64,000 nucleotides of DNA, taken from contig NC_135219.1 of NCBI RefSeq assembly GCF_052324685.1, forward strand, positions 22,537,316 to 22,601,315, given 5' to 3'. The position numbers were made by a program, and so were the translations under genes. How positions within the stretch are numbered: position 1 is the first letter of the stretch; each line of letters begins with the position of its first letter. Below the pieces are notes generated by a model. The model was not told the origin of the DNA and did no database searches. It saw only the letters and a program-made list of their open reading frames with translations. Shown piece after piece: positions 1 to 12,259 of this stretch. The DNA comes from Brachyhypopomus gauderio (Eukaryota; Chordata; Actinopteri; Gymnotiformes; Hypopomidae).

Positions 1-3000
1 GTTTAAAAAATACAGATGTACACTAACTGGTGCAAACTAAGCCATCAAATAGAATATGATCATTTGGTTGTGCACTTAGATCATACATAAGGGTATTAAG
101 TTTCTTTTTAGAAGCTAAAAGTTGTACTGTATACATTGATTGGATGGATTAATAGTTATTACCTTCTTTTTTTTGAATGCCCTAATTTCTTTCCTTCTGT
201 TTTCCTCAAAAGTCATCTGAATGCTGCAGTAAGAAAGTGTGCTGCTCGGCACTTGGCTACTTTGGTAGAGAAGATTGGTGCAGAGCGAATTATTCCTGCA
301 GTCTCCAAGTTGGCACAGGACTCTTCCCAAGAAACCAGGTTAGTACTGGGATCAGAACGAGGATTCTACAAGGCTTATTCAGTTTCCCAGATAGTAATAA
401 ATGGTCGGTGTGCTGTGAGTTACGGGTCTCTCACTCACGGTTCTCTCCTGTTTTGGGGTCTGTTCTTCGTCTCAGGCGCTTGGGCCGGCGTATGCTGCTG
501 TTCCTGTCCTCCCACCATGACTTTGATAAGATGGTGGAAAAGTACATCCCTGCCAAAGACCTGGCAACCATCAGGGACACTGTCCACACTCTGAAATCCA
601 AGGTAGCGATTCATGTTTGGATACATGATGAGGATTTTTTATCCCATTCAGCCACTATGCCCCATGTTTACTCACTAAACAAAGCTTATTCACAAAACTT
701 TTAGGTGAAACAGACTGCAATAAAAAAAAACCATCTAAACTGTGATGGTAGACATATATTGTAAACAAATAATAAAGTACAGGGCAGTGCGTGGCACCAC
801 ACATTGTATTTACAGTAAGGCATGCACAGTGTAGTCCCAGACCCAGTAGTTAAAGGACAGAGCATAGTTCAAAATGAACCGGCTTGAAACCTTTGGGATA
901 GAATCAAAGTATGAAGCAATATGTGGACTTCAATATCATCACTCCATGTTTTGTGGTGATTTGTACGTGTGTATTCCCAGGAGAGGACAAAGGTGTCTAG
1001 GATTCCAAGATACAAGATGTGTCTCCCTCGTCTGGAGCAGCAAGAAGCTCCAGCCGCACAGGTGGAGCATCAGAACACGCAGCGAATGAAGCGCAGCCTT
1101 AGACACACGGTGAGGGACGTGAGCCCAGACGACGCGGCACCTCTGAAAGGTAACGGCTGACTTCGGCGAACGCTCCCCTCCTGTTTCCTGAGAACCTTAC
1201 ATTACCGCTTACCCGTGAACCTCTTTCCCATCAGACCTGCAGCTGAACAGTAGTCTTCCAGCACAGACTAAGACCGGTGTCATCCTGGATGATTTGCCCT
1301 CAAGCTCCAGAAACGCACGCACCCCCAGAAGTCCCGTCAAAAGTTTGAGTCCTCCGCTTCATCCCAGCCCCCCCACGGCTGTCCCTACTAAAAACATGCT
1401 GCCACGACGCAGACGAGGTACCAGACTGATCAGAGCACGTCCGTCCCTTTCAAACAGTTCTGATGAGTGTTGCCTGCTCTTCAGCACTTCATGTGTGATC
1501 ACTGCACTTGCATGTAAATTGCTTTGCTGTTAACACTGCATTACACAACAATGTTTTAAATCTAGTTCACCACATTGAATAATGTTTTGCTGTCAGCCTT
1601 CAAGCTGATTTGACCAAAGTTGAGCTGGTAGCCCTAAAAGTCCCAGTCAGTTTGTTTGGGTTCTGGTATTCCTCTCTAGATGAACTCAAACCAGGACCTC
1701 CCAGGAAGGATCCCCACGAGCAGCAGACTTTACGGCCCTTCTCCGATCCAGACCTCGCTCTCGCTCAGAGCTTCAGTCTGCTTAGCTCTGATGACTGGTA
1801 AGTCACACCTGCAAAATTCTGAAGCATTTGGCTAGGGCAGGTTAAACAGCAAGTCATTTATGGTGTTCTGCATATATGGTAAGTATGCATGTATTTAGTG
1901 AAGTTTTTTCCTCTTTGTCCATTTTCTTGTAGCATTTTTTTCTTTCAGTATCCGATGGTTACAGTGTGTGTCTATGTTCAATATCTTCATACAGGGAGAA
2001 GAAAATTGAAGGGTTGATGTTAATCCGTAGATTGGCTCAGCATCACTCTGATGTGCTTGGCAGCAGGCGTCATGATGTCTGCATTGTTCTTATTCAAGAG
2101 GTAAGCCACTAGATTTGCTGACTGTGTATCGGTCTGAATTCTAAAATTGGCAGACACCATCAGCATGTACATATTACAGGTGATGTTGCTGACAAAGTCA
2201 AGTCAGCGTTAGCAAAGTACTTTGAAATTCATTTTTTATAAAAACATTTCTCATCTAATTGAAATTCAGATGGCATATCTAACTGTAATTAGTGATTAAG
2301 GTATTTCCGCCTACATAACACATTGCAGTGGAGGATTATACTTATTACGATGGCGGTGGCAGTGTTGGATGTGACTGAAACGAGCTGGAACGTCGTCTTT
2401 CCTGCAGGTGCAGAACCTGCGCTCTGCCGTGTCCCGCATGGCGGTGGTGTCCTTGAGGGAGTTGTACTCCAGCCTGCAGAAAGGGATGGACCAGGAAGTG
2501 GAGGCTACAGCTAAGGTCCTCCTTCACAAAGCAGCGGAGTCCAATGCCTTCATCAGGCAGGACGTGGACACAGCTCTGGACAGCATGGTGCAGAACTGCA
2601 CCCCCATTCGGAGCATGAACGCCCTTCTCGCTGGAGGACTCTGGTCAGTTAGCCTGCAGTGAGCTTTAAACTGTGGCTTTCAGATAGCAACAACAGTCAC
2701 AAGAAGCTAACAAAGCACTGATTTTGGCTGCTGTTTTTACTTTTCCATTGTTATTTCAAAATATTGCCCTGGCCTATATCAATATTTTTAGTTATTTATC
2801 CTGTTAAATATTATTTTTATTGCATTCCACCTCCTCTCTTCTGATCCAAACTGCCCTTCACACCGCTTAAAGAATAGGCTAGTTAGCTAGCTTACAGAGG
2901 ACATGCAAACATTTTCTGTTTAAAAAATACAGATGTACACTCACTGGTGCAAACTAAGCCATCGAATAGAATATGATAATTTGATTGTGCACTTAGATCA

Positions 3001-6000
3001 TACATATGGGTATTAAGTTTCTTTATAGAAGCTAAAAGTTGTAGGCCTACTGTATTCATTGATTGGATGGATTAATAGTTATTACCTTCTTTTTTTGAAT
3101 GCCCTAATTTTTTTCCTTCTGTTTTCCTCAAAAGTCATCTGAATGCTGCAGTAAGAAAGTGTACTGCTCTGCACTTGGCTACTTTGGTAGAGAAGATTGG
3201 CGCTGGCCGCTTATTGTCTGGGGCGAAAGACGTCATAGCGAGAATTATCCCTGCAGTCTCCAAGTTGGCACAGGACGCTTCCCAAGAAACCAGGTTAGTA
3301 CTGGGATCAGAACGAGAATTCTACAAAGCTTATTCAGTTTCCCAGATACTAATCTTTTGCTGATTCTTTTAGTCTCCTAGTCTGATACTCTGAAGTCAGC
3401 AAATGCTGCTAAATTGTAGAGTAATAGAAGCACTATCATGTTTTCTACACACAGACGGCCTTGTAAAATTGTGACCTGGTAAGATAAATGGTCGGTGTGC
3501 TGTGAGTTACGGGTCTCTCACTCACGGTTCTCTCCTGTTTTGGGGTCTGTTCTTTGTCTCAGGCGCTTGGGCCGGCGTATGCTGCTGTTCCTGTCCTCCC
3601 ACCATGACTTTGATAAGATGGTGGAAAAGTGCATCCCTGCCAAAGACCTGGCAACCATCAGGAACACTGTCCTCACTCTGAAATCCAAGGTAGCGATTCA
3701 TGTTTGGATACATGATGAGGATTTTTTTTTTATGCCATTCAGCCACTATGCCCCATGTTTACTCACTAAACAAAGCTTATTCACAAAACTTTTAGGTGAA
3801 ACAGACTGCAATAAAAAAACCATCTAAACTGTGATGGTAGACATATATTAGGGTGCCCGCCAAACCAATGTAAAAAATTAAAGTTGGCAATTTTGACTGT
3901 GGTACCCTCCCAAATTGTAGTGCCAGCTTTGTTTATAAACACTGCAAAGTTTCAGAGCTGTAGGTTAATATTTACTGGTGGCTCAACATGAATAAAGTTG
4001 ATACTATATGGCGAAGACACTTATGGTACCTGAGTGAAGAATTAATCGCTCTTGCATTCTTTGATGGTGTGAACAGCAACATCAAAAGAAATATGATTAC
4101 TGCCCTTCAGAAAGCCGGCTCTGATGAAACTAAGCCACCAAAACGGATCGAGATTGAACCTGGTGTCATTCCTGAAAAGGAACTCCAAGACTTTGGCACA
4201 AACAGAACAATATCATTCTTTCACACTCTTGGGTTGAATGCAGACTTCCTTACACAAGCAGATCCTGACACTTGGCAGAAATGTGACGACTTTCTACAAG
4301 CAAAGAAATATGTTGACAGTTTGGCCGTGGTAAATGATTGAGCAGAGCGAGCAGTAAAACTGATGCAGGACTTCAACACTTCCAATTACAACAAATGAAG
4401 ATCAGAAACAGTATCTTCTGCAGGCAGTCTTGAGCCACAGAGCCAGATATCCCGTCGCCAGGAAATCATTGTTTGCAGAGCCTGGCAGTGTTGCAGATGA
4501 CATTCAGCACTAGCAGTAGCAGCACAGCATCGCAGACTGCGTGAATTTTATAATTCTTTGGACTGGCTGTAGCATAAACTTAGTTAAAGCAGTTGTGAAT
4601 TCACTTTAAAATAATACAATTTGAGTTGTGATTATATATGATAGTGCATTAATAATTTGACATTGGTTGATGAGACATAAAGTAAACATTAACTGCCCAG
4701 CACTAGCGGCTATCGTATATTAACCAATGTGTTAACTTTATACACATTGAGCCACCTTTAAATATTCAATAAAAATTTTGAAAAAATTACAGTGATTTAC
4801 TATCATGCCATATAACAAACTGAGAGGGTACCACATGTGAAATTCAGAAGTTCGTTTTTGGCGGGCACCCTAACATATATTGTAAACAAATAATAAAGTA
4901 CAGGGCAGTGCGTGGCACCACACAGTGTATTTACAGTAAGGCATGCACAGTGTAGTCCCAGACCCAGTAGTTAAAGGACAGAGCATGGTTCAAAATGAAC
5001 CGGCTTGAAACCTTTGGGATAGAATCAAAGTATGAAGCAATATGTGGACTTCAATATCATCACTCCATGTTTTGTGGTGATTCGTACGTGTGTATTCCCA
5101 GGAGAGGACAAAGGTGTCTAGGAATGCGAAGATATAAGATGCGTCAGCCTCGTCTGGAGCAGCAAGAAGCTCCAGCCGCACAGGTGGAGCGTCAGAACAC
5201 GCAACGAATGAAGCGTAGCCTTAGGCACACGGTCAGGGACGTGAGCCCAGACGACGCGGCACCTCTGAAAGGTAACGGCTGATTTCAGCGAACGCTCCCC
5301 TCTTGTATCTTGAGAACCTTACCGTACCGCTTACCCGTGAACTCTATCCCAGCTGTGGAGTCATGCGTACCTCCTCCTCAGTTTGCCAGCAGGTGAATAT
5401 TTAAACAGTTAATCAAAACAACAACAACAAAAAAGTGCATCCTGATTGGAACTGCTTTGATGTTTGCAATTTTTGATGGTGTTGATGTTGGTTTAATTTG
5501 ATTGCAGCCATTTTCTGTTTGGACACTATAACCCAATCCTTGTGTTTTCTCTCTTGTGTGTGTTCAGCAAAGACAGCAGCAGAGCACACATCCACAGCAT
5601 TGCAGACAAGACAGAGTACGTCAAGCATCTCAAGGCCCTGCTGGGTTCAAAAGACTTCAGCGAGCCCATCAAGGGCATTGATCAGCTGGTGGCCCACTGC
5701 GAGGACAACCCATATATGGTCGTGGGCAACATGTTCCTGGTAACACATTTGAACTGAATAGATTTTTAATGTTTTCAGTAGCTTTCAGAAGTGATCTGTA
5801 TGGGGGGTCATACGTTGGAGAACATTAAATGCTGGCACATCTGAAGAAATGTCAAAAGCTTAGATGCTTCAGAGTAGAAAATATTACAACAATCAGTTTT
5901 AACTATTACAGTGGAGGGCAGTCGTGTCCATTGTTAGTGTGAGCTTGTTTTACAATGTATGTGAAGATTTCACCCAAGCGTATCCTTGAAATTGCATTAA

Positions 6001-7322
6001 ACCAAAGAATCCAAGTGAATGACTTATGAAAAAATCAGTCGGTTGAAATGAAAGGGCTTGAAATCAAATCAGCTCCAGGGCTTAACGGCACTGATATGGT
6101 GAGTGCCTGATGAATGCATGGGCGGCTTGCTCTATACCTCTCTTCCTCTGCTACAGGTATTTGATGCTTTCAAAGCACGACTGCAAGGTTAACCTCTATG
6201 CCTTGGAGGCCTTACAGAAGATAATCACACTGCTCAGAGACAACCTGGTCCAAGTGGTCTACATCTTAGTCCCAGCTATAGTGGACAATCACCTCAACTC
6301 CAAGAATAACGCCATCTACATGGCAACAACTGATAACAACAACAGTTGCCATTCAAGCTCTCATCAATAACCTTGGTGGGTTCTTTTCTCTCTTTACAAA
6401 ACATCTTGAAGGACACATGCCACTGGGCTTTAGAAAAACAACAACAACAATGATTGTGTTCTGTTTTACCTTTGTATCTTTTGATGAAAGGTTGCTAGGT
6501 TGGGAAAAAGGTTCACACAAATCAGTAAAAGAATGTTCTTGCTCTTTGGCTAGATGTTTGTGGTGCAGATCAAATGAAAATCTCCTTTCATATTAAGGCA
6601 CAGTCCAATATAAAGAAAAAATATTTCTGTAAGACTGACAGGAGATCTTGCATTATCTGACAGCAGATAGTTAAATAATGGAGTTTACAGTGGATGTGCT
6701 TAGGCTCTTTTGTTCAATATACAGTGTCTAATCTTTTGTGGTTGTGTATACAGAAATATTCTACAAATTCAAATACATTTATCAAAAAACAATTCTTTCA
6801 GAAAGTAATTCCACTGATATGCTAAGAGATGCCAGAGATAAAAAAAAGATAAAAGATTTACCAGAAATACTTTAATTCCTATATTAATTAATAATATTTA
6901 TAATATTGATAATAATCATTCCAGAGAGTTACCATAGTTACCAAATACTGTCACTTTAGTTTAATTAAATCTTTCTAGGTTAAAAAAATGCTTCTGTAAT
7001 AACCCAGTGCTGTCCAGGGTTGATTTATTTATCTTTGTTCCTTTTAAATGTTCTTTTTATAGAGCTGGTTAGGGAACTCTACCCCTGCAAGCCACAACTG
7101 GTTGAGCAGAAGGTGCTTCCTCTGCTCTGGTACCTCCTGGGGACCTCCAGCAACAGTGGTACGGTCCACGGGAGGGGTGGAAGCGTGAGAGGGGCCACTG
7201 TCCACCTATGCCAAGCCCTTCATGCCCACATGGGTCCGGCGCTGCTGGACTGTGCTGCTTCCCAACCTTCCAATATCCGCAAGAGCCTAAGAGAGTTTGT
7301 GAAGAACCTCCCGATCAACTGA
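1..7322 (+). pseudogene. togaram2: TOGARAM-like gene, partial copy A (3' portion)
   Basis: Spliced remnant of a TOG-domain tubulin-binding ciliary protein (crescerin family). Exons read by GT-AG boundaries and phase: 213-338, 476-602, 981-1149, 1235-1417, 1680-1797, 1995-2100, 2408-2643, 3135-3293, 3563-3689, 5102-5271, 5353-5392, 5568-5739, 6157-6375 and 7063-7322. The translated pieces match the TOG3/TOG4 region (for example DWEKKIEGL, AVRKC, SQETR, LVEQKVLPLLWYLLG, ASQPSNIRKSL). The window starts inside this copy, so its 5' end is unknown. Lesions: a 1-nt insertion in exon 5102-5271 that gives an immediate stop, a frame break early in exon 6157-6375, and a 13-bp insertion in the same exon. 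The last exon is open. Intron 3690-5101 carries a hAT-like insertion. A poly(A) signal AATAAA lies at 7350-7355. The choice of togaram2 over togaram1 is a guess from motif wording and the lack of N-terminal TOG domains. Confidence 0.8.
3849..4872 (+). mobile_element. hAT-like DNA transposon remnant, 1,024 bp, in copy A only
   Basis: Terminal inverted repeat TAGGGTGCCCGCCAAA at both ends and an 8-bp target duplication ACATATAT (3841-3848 and 4873-4880). An open stretch at 3988-4341 encodes 117 residues with motifs LWYLSEELIALAFFD, FLQAKKYVDSL and AVVND. After a stop, the reading continues as AERAVKLMQDFN in the same style, so this is the C-terminal part of a decayed transposase-like protein. 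I recall this protein type from invertebrate and fish repeats but cannot name the family. The 8-bp duplication favours hAT. Copy B has the empty site. Confidence 0.8.
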
Positions 7323-8383
7323 GAGCTGCAAGCCAGACCTCCAGACCAAAATAAAGCCCAACATGGATTCTACTTGAAGATGGAGATGTTTGTGTATTTC
7401 TTACTGTGCCTGCACTTTAAATGAAAGAGAGAGGAAGAAAGTCAAACGTTTTTAACATTTTGAATTAGCAGAAAGCTAAATCCTTAAACTCAGAAGTCCT
7501 TTTAAATAAGGAGCACAGATTTTAGCGAATCACATCAGGTTTAACATGCCTAGGAGCTCTGCTCTTTTTGCATTTTGAAATACTAACACTTATCATGATA
7601 ACTGTTGTCATGGTGACTATAGATATATATTGTTCTATGATTGTTATTTTCTGTTGACATATCCTGAGGTAACTGTGCAGAATGTAATTTATCACATGCA
7701 CAAGGAACAAGGATCTATAGTCTTTTTGTTGTTTGGTATGTGTAATGTGACTTTTCAATGAGGAGTCTTAAAAAATGAAAAAGCTACGACTCACAAAATT
7801 ACTTTTGTATTCTATAGCCAGGGCTTAATTTGAGCCGGATCCTGCCGGAACAGGATCCAGGAACTCTCATTTTGAAGGGTGCGTTCTGGGAACTGTCTGC
7901 CTTGATCCAGTAACTTTCAAGCCTACTAATTATAAGTTATGAAGAAATCTGTATGCACTTCTGCACTTAAACACTTATAAAACACATGTAAATAATTTAA
8001 AAGTAATTTATATATACAAATTGGCTTGTTATTTTAACATTTGTGTGCCTAAGCGTTTTGTGATCCGGTGACATTGTAATTTTGTTTTGCGATCCGGTGA
8101 CATTGTTGGCCTCTGACCCCTTGTCTCATGCCGCTGTTTGCGTTCTGGCATCGTTTGATTTTCAAAGTAAGCACTGTGTATAGCTAATAAGTGTAATGGC
8201 ACAGTATTAACTTAACTCATTCTAACTGTCAATAAAAGCTTGTTACTCATATGATTGCAATTATATTTCTGTATGTGCTAAAAACAATTGACAAACACCT
8301 ATAAAAACCAGAGGGCAGCAGATCATGTGAAAATATAATATTTGTGTCATTCTCAAAACTTTTGGCCATGACTGTAGACCAGG
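7323..8383 (+). other. 3' flank of TOGARAM copy A, gene-free
   Basis: 3' UTR and flank shared with 35,237-36,291 and 56,640-57,700. It contains AATAAA at 7350-7355, a short repeat-like stretch beginning GGGCTTAATTTGAGCC at about 7,826, and two copies of a unit containing GATCCGGTGACATTGT at about 8,056-8,106. No coding potential was seen. Confidence 0.6.
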
Positions 8384-8391
8384 ATAATGAC

Positions 8392-9546
8392 TAGGCCTGT
8401 GTTGAAAAAATCGATTTTCCGATTCAGAATCGATTCGCATATGATGATCTGATTATCGATTCGTACGTCCAAAGATCGATTTTTTAGTGAACTTTTACCC
8501 CCGCCTCGTCACTGAATTCACGCAGGCGTGCTCGGTCTAACTAACTGTAAAACAACATGGCGACGGACAGTGACGGTAACGACGATAGTCAAATCGGCAA
8601 TCTAAAAACAGAAGGACAGTTTATCCAGTGTCAGTGACTATTTACATTTAGTCCATGTCACTGACAGTTTACCCAGTGTTTTTACAGTTTAAAAAAGTTA
8701 AAATGCTCTTGTAATGTTGGGCGCAAGGCGATGGACGAGACAGAATCCTTTGCACTTTCCAAATCGTTACGTTTATTACATTTACCGAAGCGCAGACAGC
8801 GCACATAAAACACGTTTACATAGAACATGTGTGACTCAAACAACGAGCACAGGACGCTGCGCGAACACACATTAAATAGACAAACCACATAAACCCCACG
8901 TGATGACGAGACGAGTCACAGGTGAGGATTATCACAAGACGCACCCGCACCCACGGAGATACGCAGACGAGTAGACGCAGACAACGTTAACACACGCCCA
9001 ACAGGGAGGGGTCGGGGACCGTAACGTGACAGTTCTGTTATTATATTCTTACTTTAAAGAAAAATACACGTTTACATTTTATACTTTCAGTTTATTAAGT
9101 GTGAGCACTTTTAAAATAAAAATGCATTTGGTAGCAACAGCTTTTGGGTGACTTCTTAATTATTTCAATCATAATAATAATGCACTGGTTAGTGTCCCAG
9201 TAGGAGTCCACTGTTGCAGATATAGACACCTCAAAGATGTCCTCTGTTTATTGTCCTGGATTACCTTTCTTGAAGGTAGATTTATGATTACCCTTTTCAC
9301 CAGTCTTCCAGCCATCAGTAACTACCAACTACCAGTAACTATTTGCTGATTAATATTGATGACTAGTTTTAACATGTTGCTTCTGTACATAGTCAGGAAA
9401 CAGCTCAAATAAATACATTTTTAATAACACTAAACCCCGAATTGGATCGAATCGATTAAATCGGATTAAATCGAAATAAATCGATTCTTAATCTTCAGAA
9501 TGGGAATCGGATCGATTCTTGAAATTTGAATCGATACCCAGCCCTA
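8392..9546. mobile_element. Non-autonomous hAT element, copy A
   Basis: Starts TAGGCCTGTGTTGAAAAAAT and ends ATCGATACCCAGCCCTA (ends imperfectly inverted). It is flanked by the 8-bp duplication ATAATGAC (8384-8391 and 9547-9554). The ends are rich in ATCGAT motifs. No transposase was recognised. A retroviral-type solo LTR is nested inside. The empty site is intact in copy B and the same insertion is present in copy C. Confidence 0.85.
8710..9031 (-). mobile_element. Solo LTR nested in the hAT element (copy A)
   Basis: A 322-bp unit reading TGTCACG at one end and ACATTACA at the other on the minus strand, with a TATA-like stretch and an AATAAAC signal in LTR order. The flanking 5-mers gctct and gttct are nearly matched, suggesting an aged target duplication. 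No internal retroviral genes are present. Fish Gypsy-type LTR by appearance; a fossil. Confidence 0.6.
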
Positions 9547-9554
9547 ATAATGAC

Positions 9555-10652
9555 ACTACAGAATTTCTTCACAGAGCCTCAGCCATGGGAGTCAAGAGCA
9601 CACCACCTGAAACAAAATTCAAGACAAAATTAGTCCCGCCTGTATATTTACAAAGTACGGTGATAAAGCTATTGAATCAGTTTCTTTAACATCCTCCCCC
9701 CCCCCCCCATCAGACTCCACCATGTCAAGAGTAGAGGTGCACTTTTCTCGCCACAGACATTCAGAGCCCAGTGCAAAATCATCACAGGAGGAAACCTTCA
9801 GACTCCAGATTCAAGACTTAGTCAATCACGTACCTCATCCCCAGGATGCATGGACGATGTCCCCTGAAAGAGAAAACAATTGTCTTAGATTAACAGTCAT
9901 GGCCTTTTATTCTGAATTGGTCTTATGCTTGTTTCCCGTGTTAGACATCTGTGACCACTGAATTCTGTAACCAGAGACCACCATGCATGTGTCGTCAAGA
10001 AATAAGGTAGGGTCAAATCCTGTTAACTGCACATGGGTACTCAATCGTTGATTGTAGTTTATAAGGAAATTAAAGCTCATTTCAAAATGAATTATTTATT
10101 TAGTGTGTATTTCTTGATTAAGATATGTGCTTGTATATACTTAGATATTTGTTAATGACATATTTGGCATTCTTAGCGAGGAGCAAAGTAAATTTTTCAT
10201 TGTATCTAAGGAAACCTGTTCCCTCTGTGCATATGACAAACTCTGAATTTGAAAAGATTAGGTAGGCCTAAATGACGTTCATCACCGGTTAAGGATGCCC
10301 TCGCCGGAATACCGAAAGGGTTCGCCCTGAAATATTAATAATCCCCTCAGTCTCTGCCATGTCATTAGTAGAGACGCACTTTTGTCACAATGTACTTTTG
10401 GAGCCCAGTGCAAAACATCACGAGAAACTTTATTGGTATATGCACAGTAAAGAAACGTGTTGCTCTGTACAACGAAATAGTAATAAAGGATAAAATAAGC
10501 ATGCAACATTATGATAAGTATTCATAAATGGAAATGTAAACGAAACAGAAATATAAACTGCTAAGAAGTTTATGTACATACAGTCATTGTGCAGTAGCGA
10601 GCTACATTGCTTGTTGTCAGACTGGTATGAAAACCCAATAGACTCAGCACAC
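9555..10652. other. Gene-free flank with two diverged related repeats
   Basis: A block at about 9,718-9,790 (beginning CCATGTCAAGAGTAGAGG) is similar to one at about 10,358-10,430 (CCATGTCATTAGTAGAGA), so the stretch contains an old internal duplication. A short open frame at 9722-9961 is preserved in all three copies (36481-36720, 59041-59280) but resembles no protein I know, and the copies are too alike to show selection. A C-homopolymer near 9,703 varies in length between copies. Confidence 0.5.
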
Positions 10653-12166
10653 TTACAAATTGTCTAAACACACCTGGCACTGCCACATAATCTCCTTTCT
10701 GCATTTGCCACATGTGAACCTTTTACAAAAACCACAACGCTTAGTGGCACGGTTACTCTTGCAGCCACACTTAACCTGGCACAATGCCCTTTTCCCTGTG
10801 TCAGGTGTGGGTTGTTGCTGCTGAAACTCTACCTTGGACACCTCCTTGGCTTCCATATGAGACTGTGCAAGTTCTGTTGCAAGCTTCACCAAGAACTCGG
10901 ACCGTCTCTCTTTTACCCCAGTGCATGCTTGAAAAAGCACATGTGCATTCAGGCATGAAATGTCAATCATGTTATAAAACACAGCGACTGGCCAACGCCG
11001 TGTTCCTGAACGTACACTGTACTTTCGCACCATCTGGTCCATGACATCCACACCACATTTTAGGCTGTTGTAGTCTGTGATTGTGTTTGGCTTTTTTTTT
11101 CGGGTGTCTCCAATCTCCACCGTACTGTGCATGCTACTGAGGATGCAGACAGTCTTTTTCCGTCTGGGCGCGTAAACGGTCAGCGTGGCACCAGAGGTTG
11201 AAAACACCTGTGTACTAAATTCCTCACGGCCCAAATTCTTTTTGACAGAGTCTGGAAGCTCACGACGAATCTTGTTTACTGTGCCAAGGAGGGTGGTCTT
11301 CCGGCCCAGCAACTGCCTTGCTAGTGACAGTGAGGTGAAAAAATTGTCTGTGGTAACAGTTCTTCCTTGGTCCATAAATGGTTCCATAAGCTTCATCACC
11401 ACATTTTCCGATAGTCTTTCCCCCACGGGACGACTGGAGTCTTTGCCAAGATATGGGATGATGTTGCATACATACTTGGATTTCAGGTCACATGCCACCC
11501 AGAACTTTATCCCAAACTTGTCGGGTTTTGTTGCAATGTACTGAAGAAAAGAGCAACGGGTCTTAGTTGGAAAAAGTTGCTCATCTATGGTGATATGCCT
11601 TCCTGGGTTGTAACAAGTGATGCAATTGGCAGCGAAAGACCCCCAAACATTAGAGATTGCAGCAAACCGGTCAGTTGCAGCTCGTTCACTGCGTGTGTAC
11701 TTGTCGTCAAAGTGAAGGTGCTGCATGATGTCCTGGAAGCGGTTTCGCGACATAATCTTGGTGATTAAGGGCACTTCCAGTGTTGTAGACCATGAGTCAT
11801 GCACCGCTGGAAGGCGCACAACACCTCGCAGGATGAGGATTGCAATGAACGCCTTTAGCTCAGCGAGGGACATGAACCAGTTTTCTTGCTGTGTCTGGCG
11901 TGCATGCTGGACAGTCCACCCCTGTATGATCCGAAGCATTTCAATAGAAACGAAACAGAGGAAACTCTGTAAGCGACTCGATTCTTTCCGTAGGGCAAAC
12001 GCAGTTGGCTCTCCATTCGTGGTATTGCATTTACTTGGGCTTGGATGCACTCCATCATGTCTTCCGATCTGTTCTTCATGCCACACTGTGCCGCCTTTTG
12101 CAGTCTCTGTCAGCCGCCCGTGTGTCTCCACGCGACCCCTCTTTACTGGTGATGAAGTCTCCTCAT
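10653..12166 (-). CDS. piggyBac-type transposase, exon 2 only (copy A)
   Basis: Cut-and-paste DDD transposase of the PGBD4-like group. The reading frame is open from the inferred acceptor at 12,166 to the stop, about 504 codons. The three catalytic Asp motifs are visible in order (TIDEQLFP, TTDNFFTS, GVDVMDQM). A C-terminal cysteine-rich zinc finger follows (CGCKSN, CGFCKRFTCGKC, CQVC). The frame continues upstream to a Met at 12,245, but those residues look like intron. The true first exon, seen at 40,552-40,672 in copy B, is absent here because sequence beyond the AT microsatellite is different. The protein could be complete only if another start is used. Confidence 0.9.
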
Positions 12167-12259
12167 CTACAGGACCATATGTTTGAGATTTGATTAGTGA
12201 AAGGTTGAAATAATGTGAAATTGACAAACATAATATTTGAAACATAGCCGGCGATTGGC

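Noticed and set aside
2345-2527. Minus-strand open frame over the LRSAVSR exon (and its duplicates near 28,060 and 31,338)
   Set aside because: It is the antisense shadow of a real TOG exon, which has splice sites and family similarity on the + strand.
8682-8888. 68-residue minus-strand frame MVCLFNVCSRSV
   Set aside because: It lies within the solo LTR and hAT sequence and has no protein similarity.
9722-9961. 79-residue frame kept in A, B and C
   Set aside because: The copies are too recent for conservation to mean anything, and the sequence has no recognisable domain, start context or splice partner.
11185-12193. Plus-strand open frames opposite the piggyBac transposase, repeated in all three copies
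   Set aside because: They mirror a well-supported minus-strand transposase; conservation between copies only reflects recent duplication.
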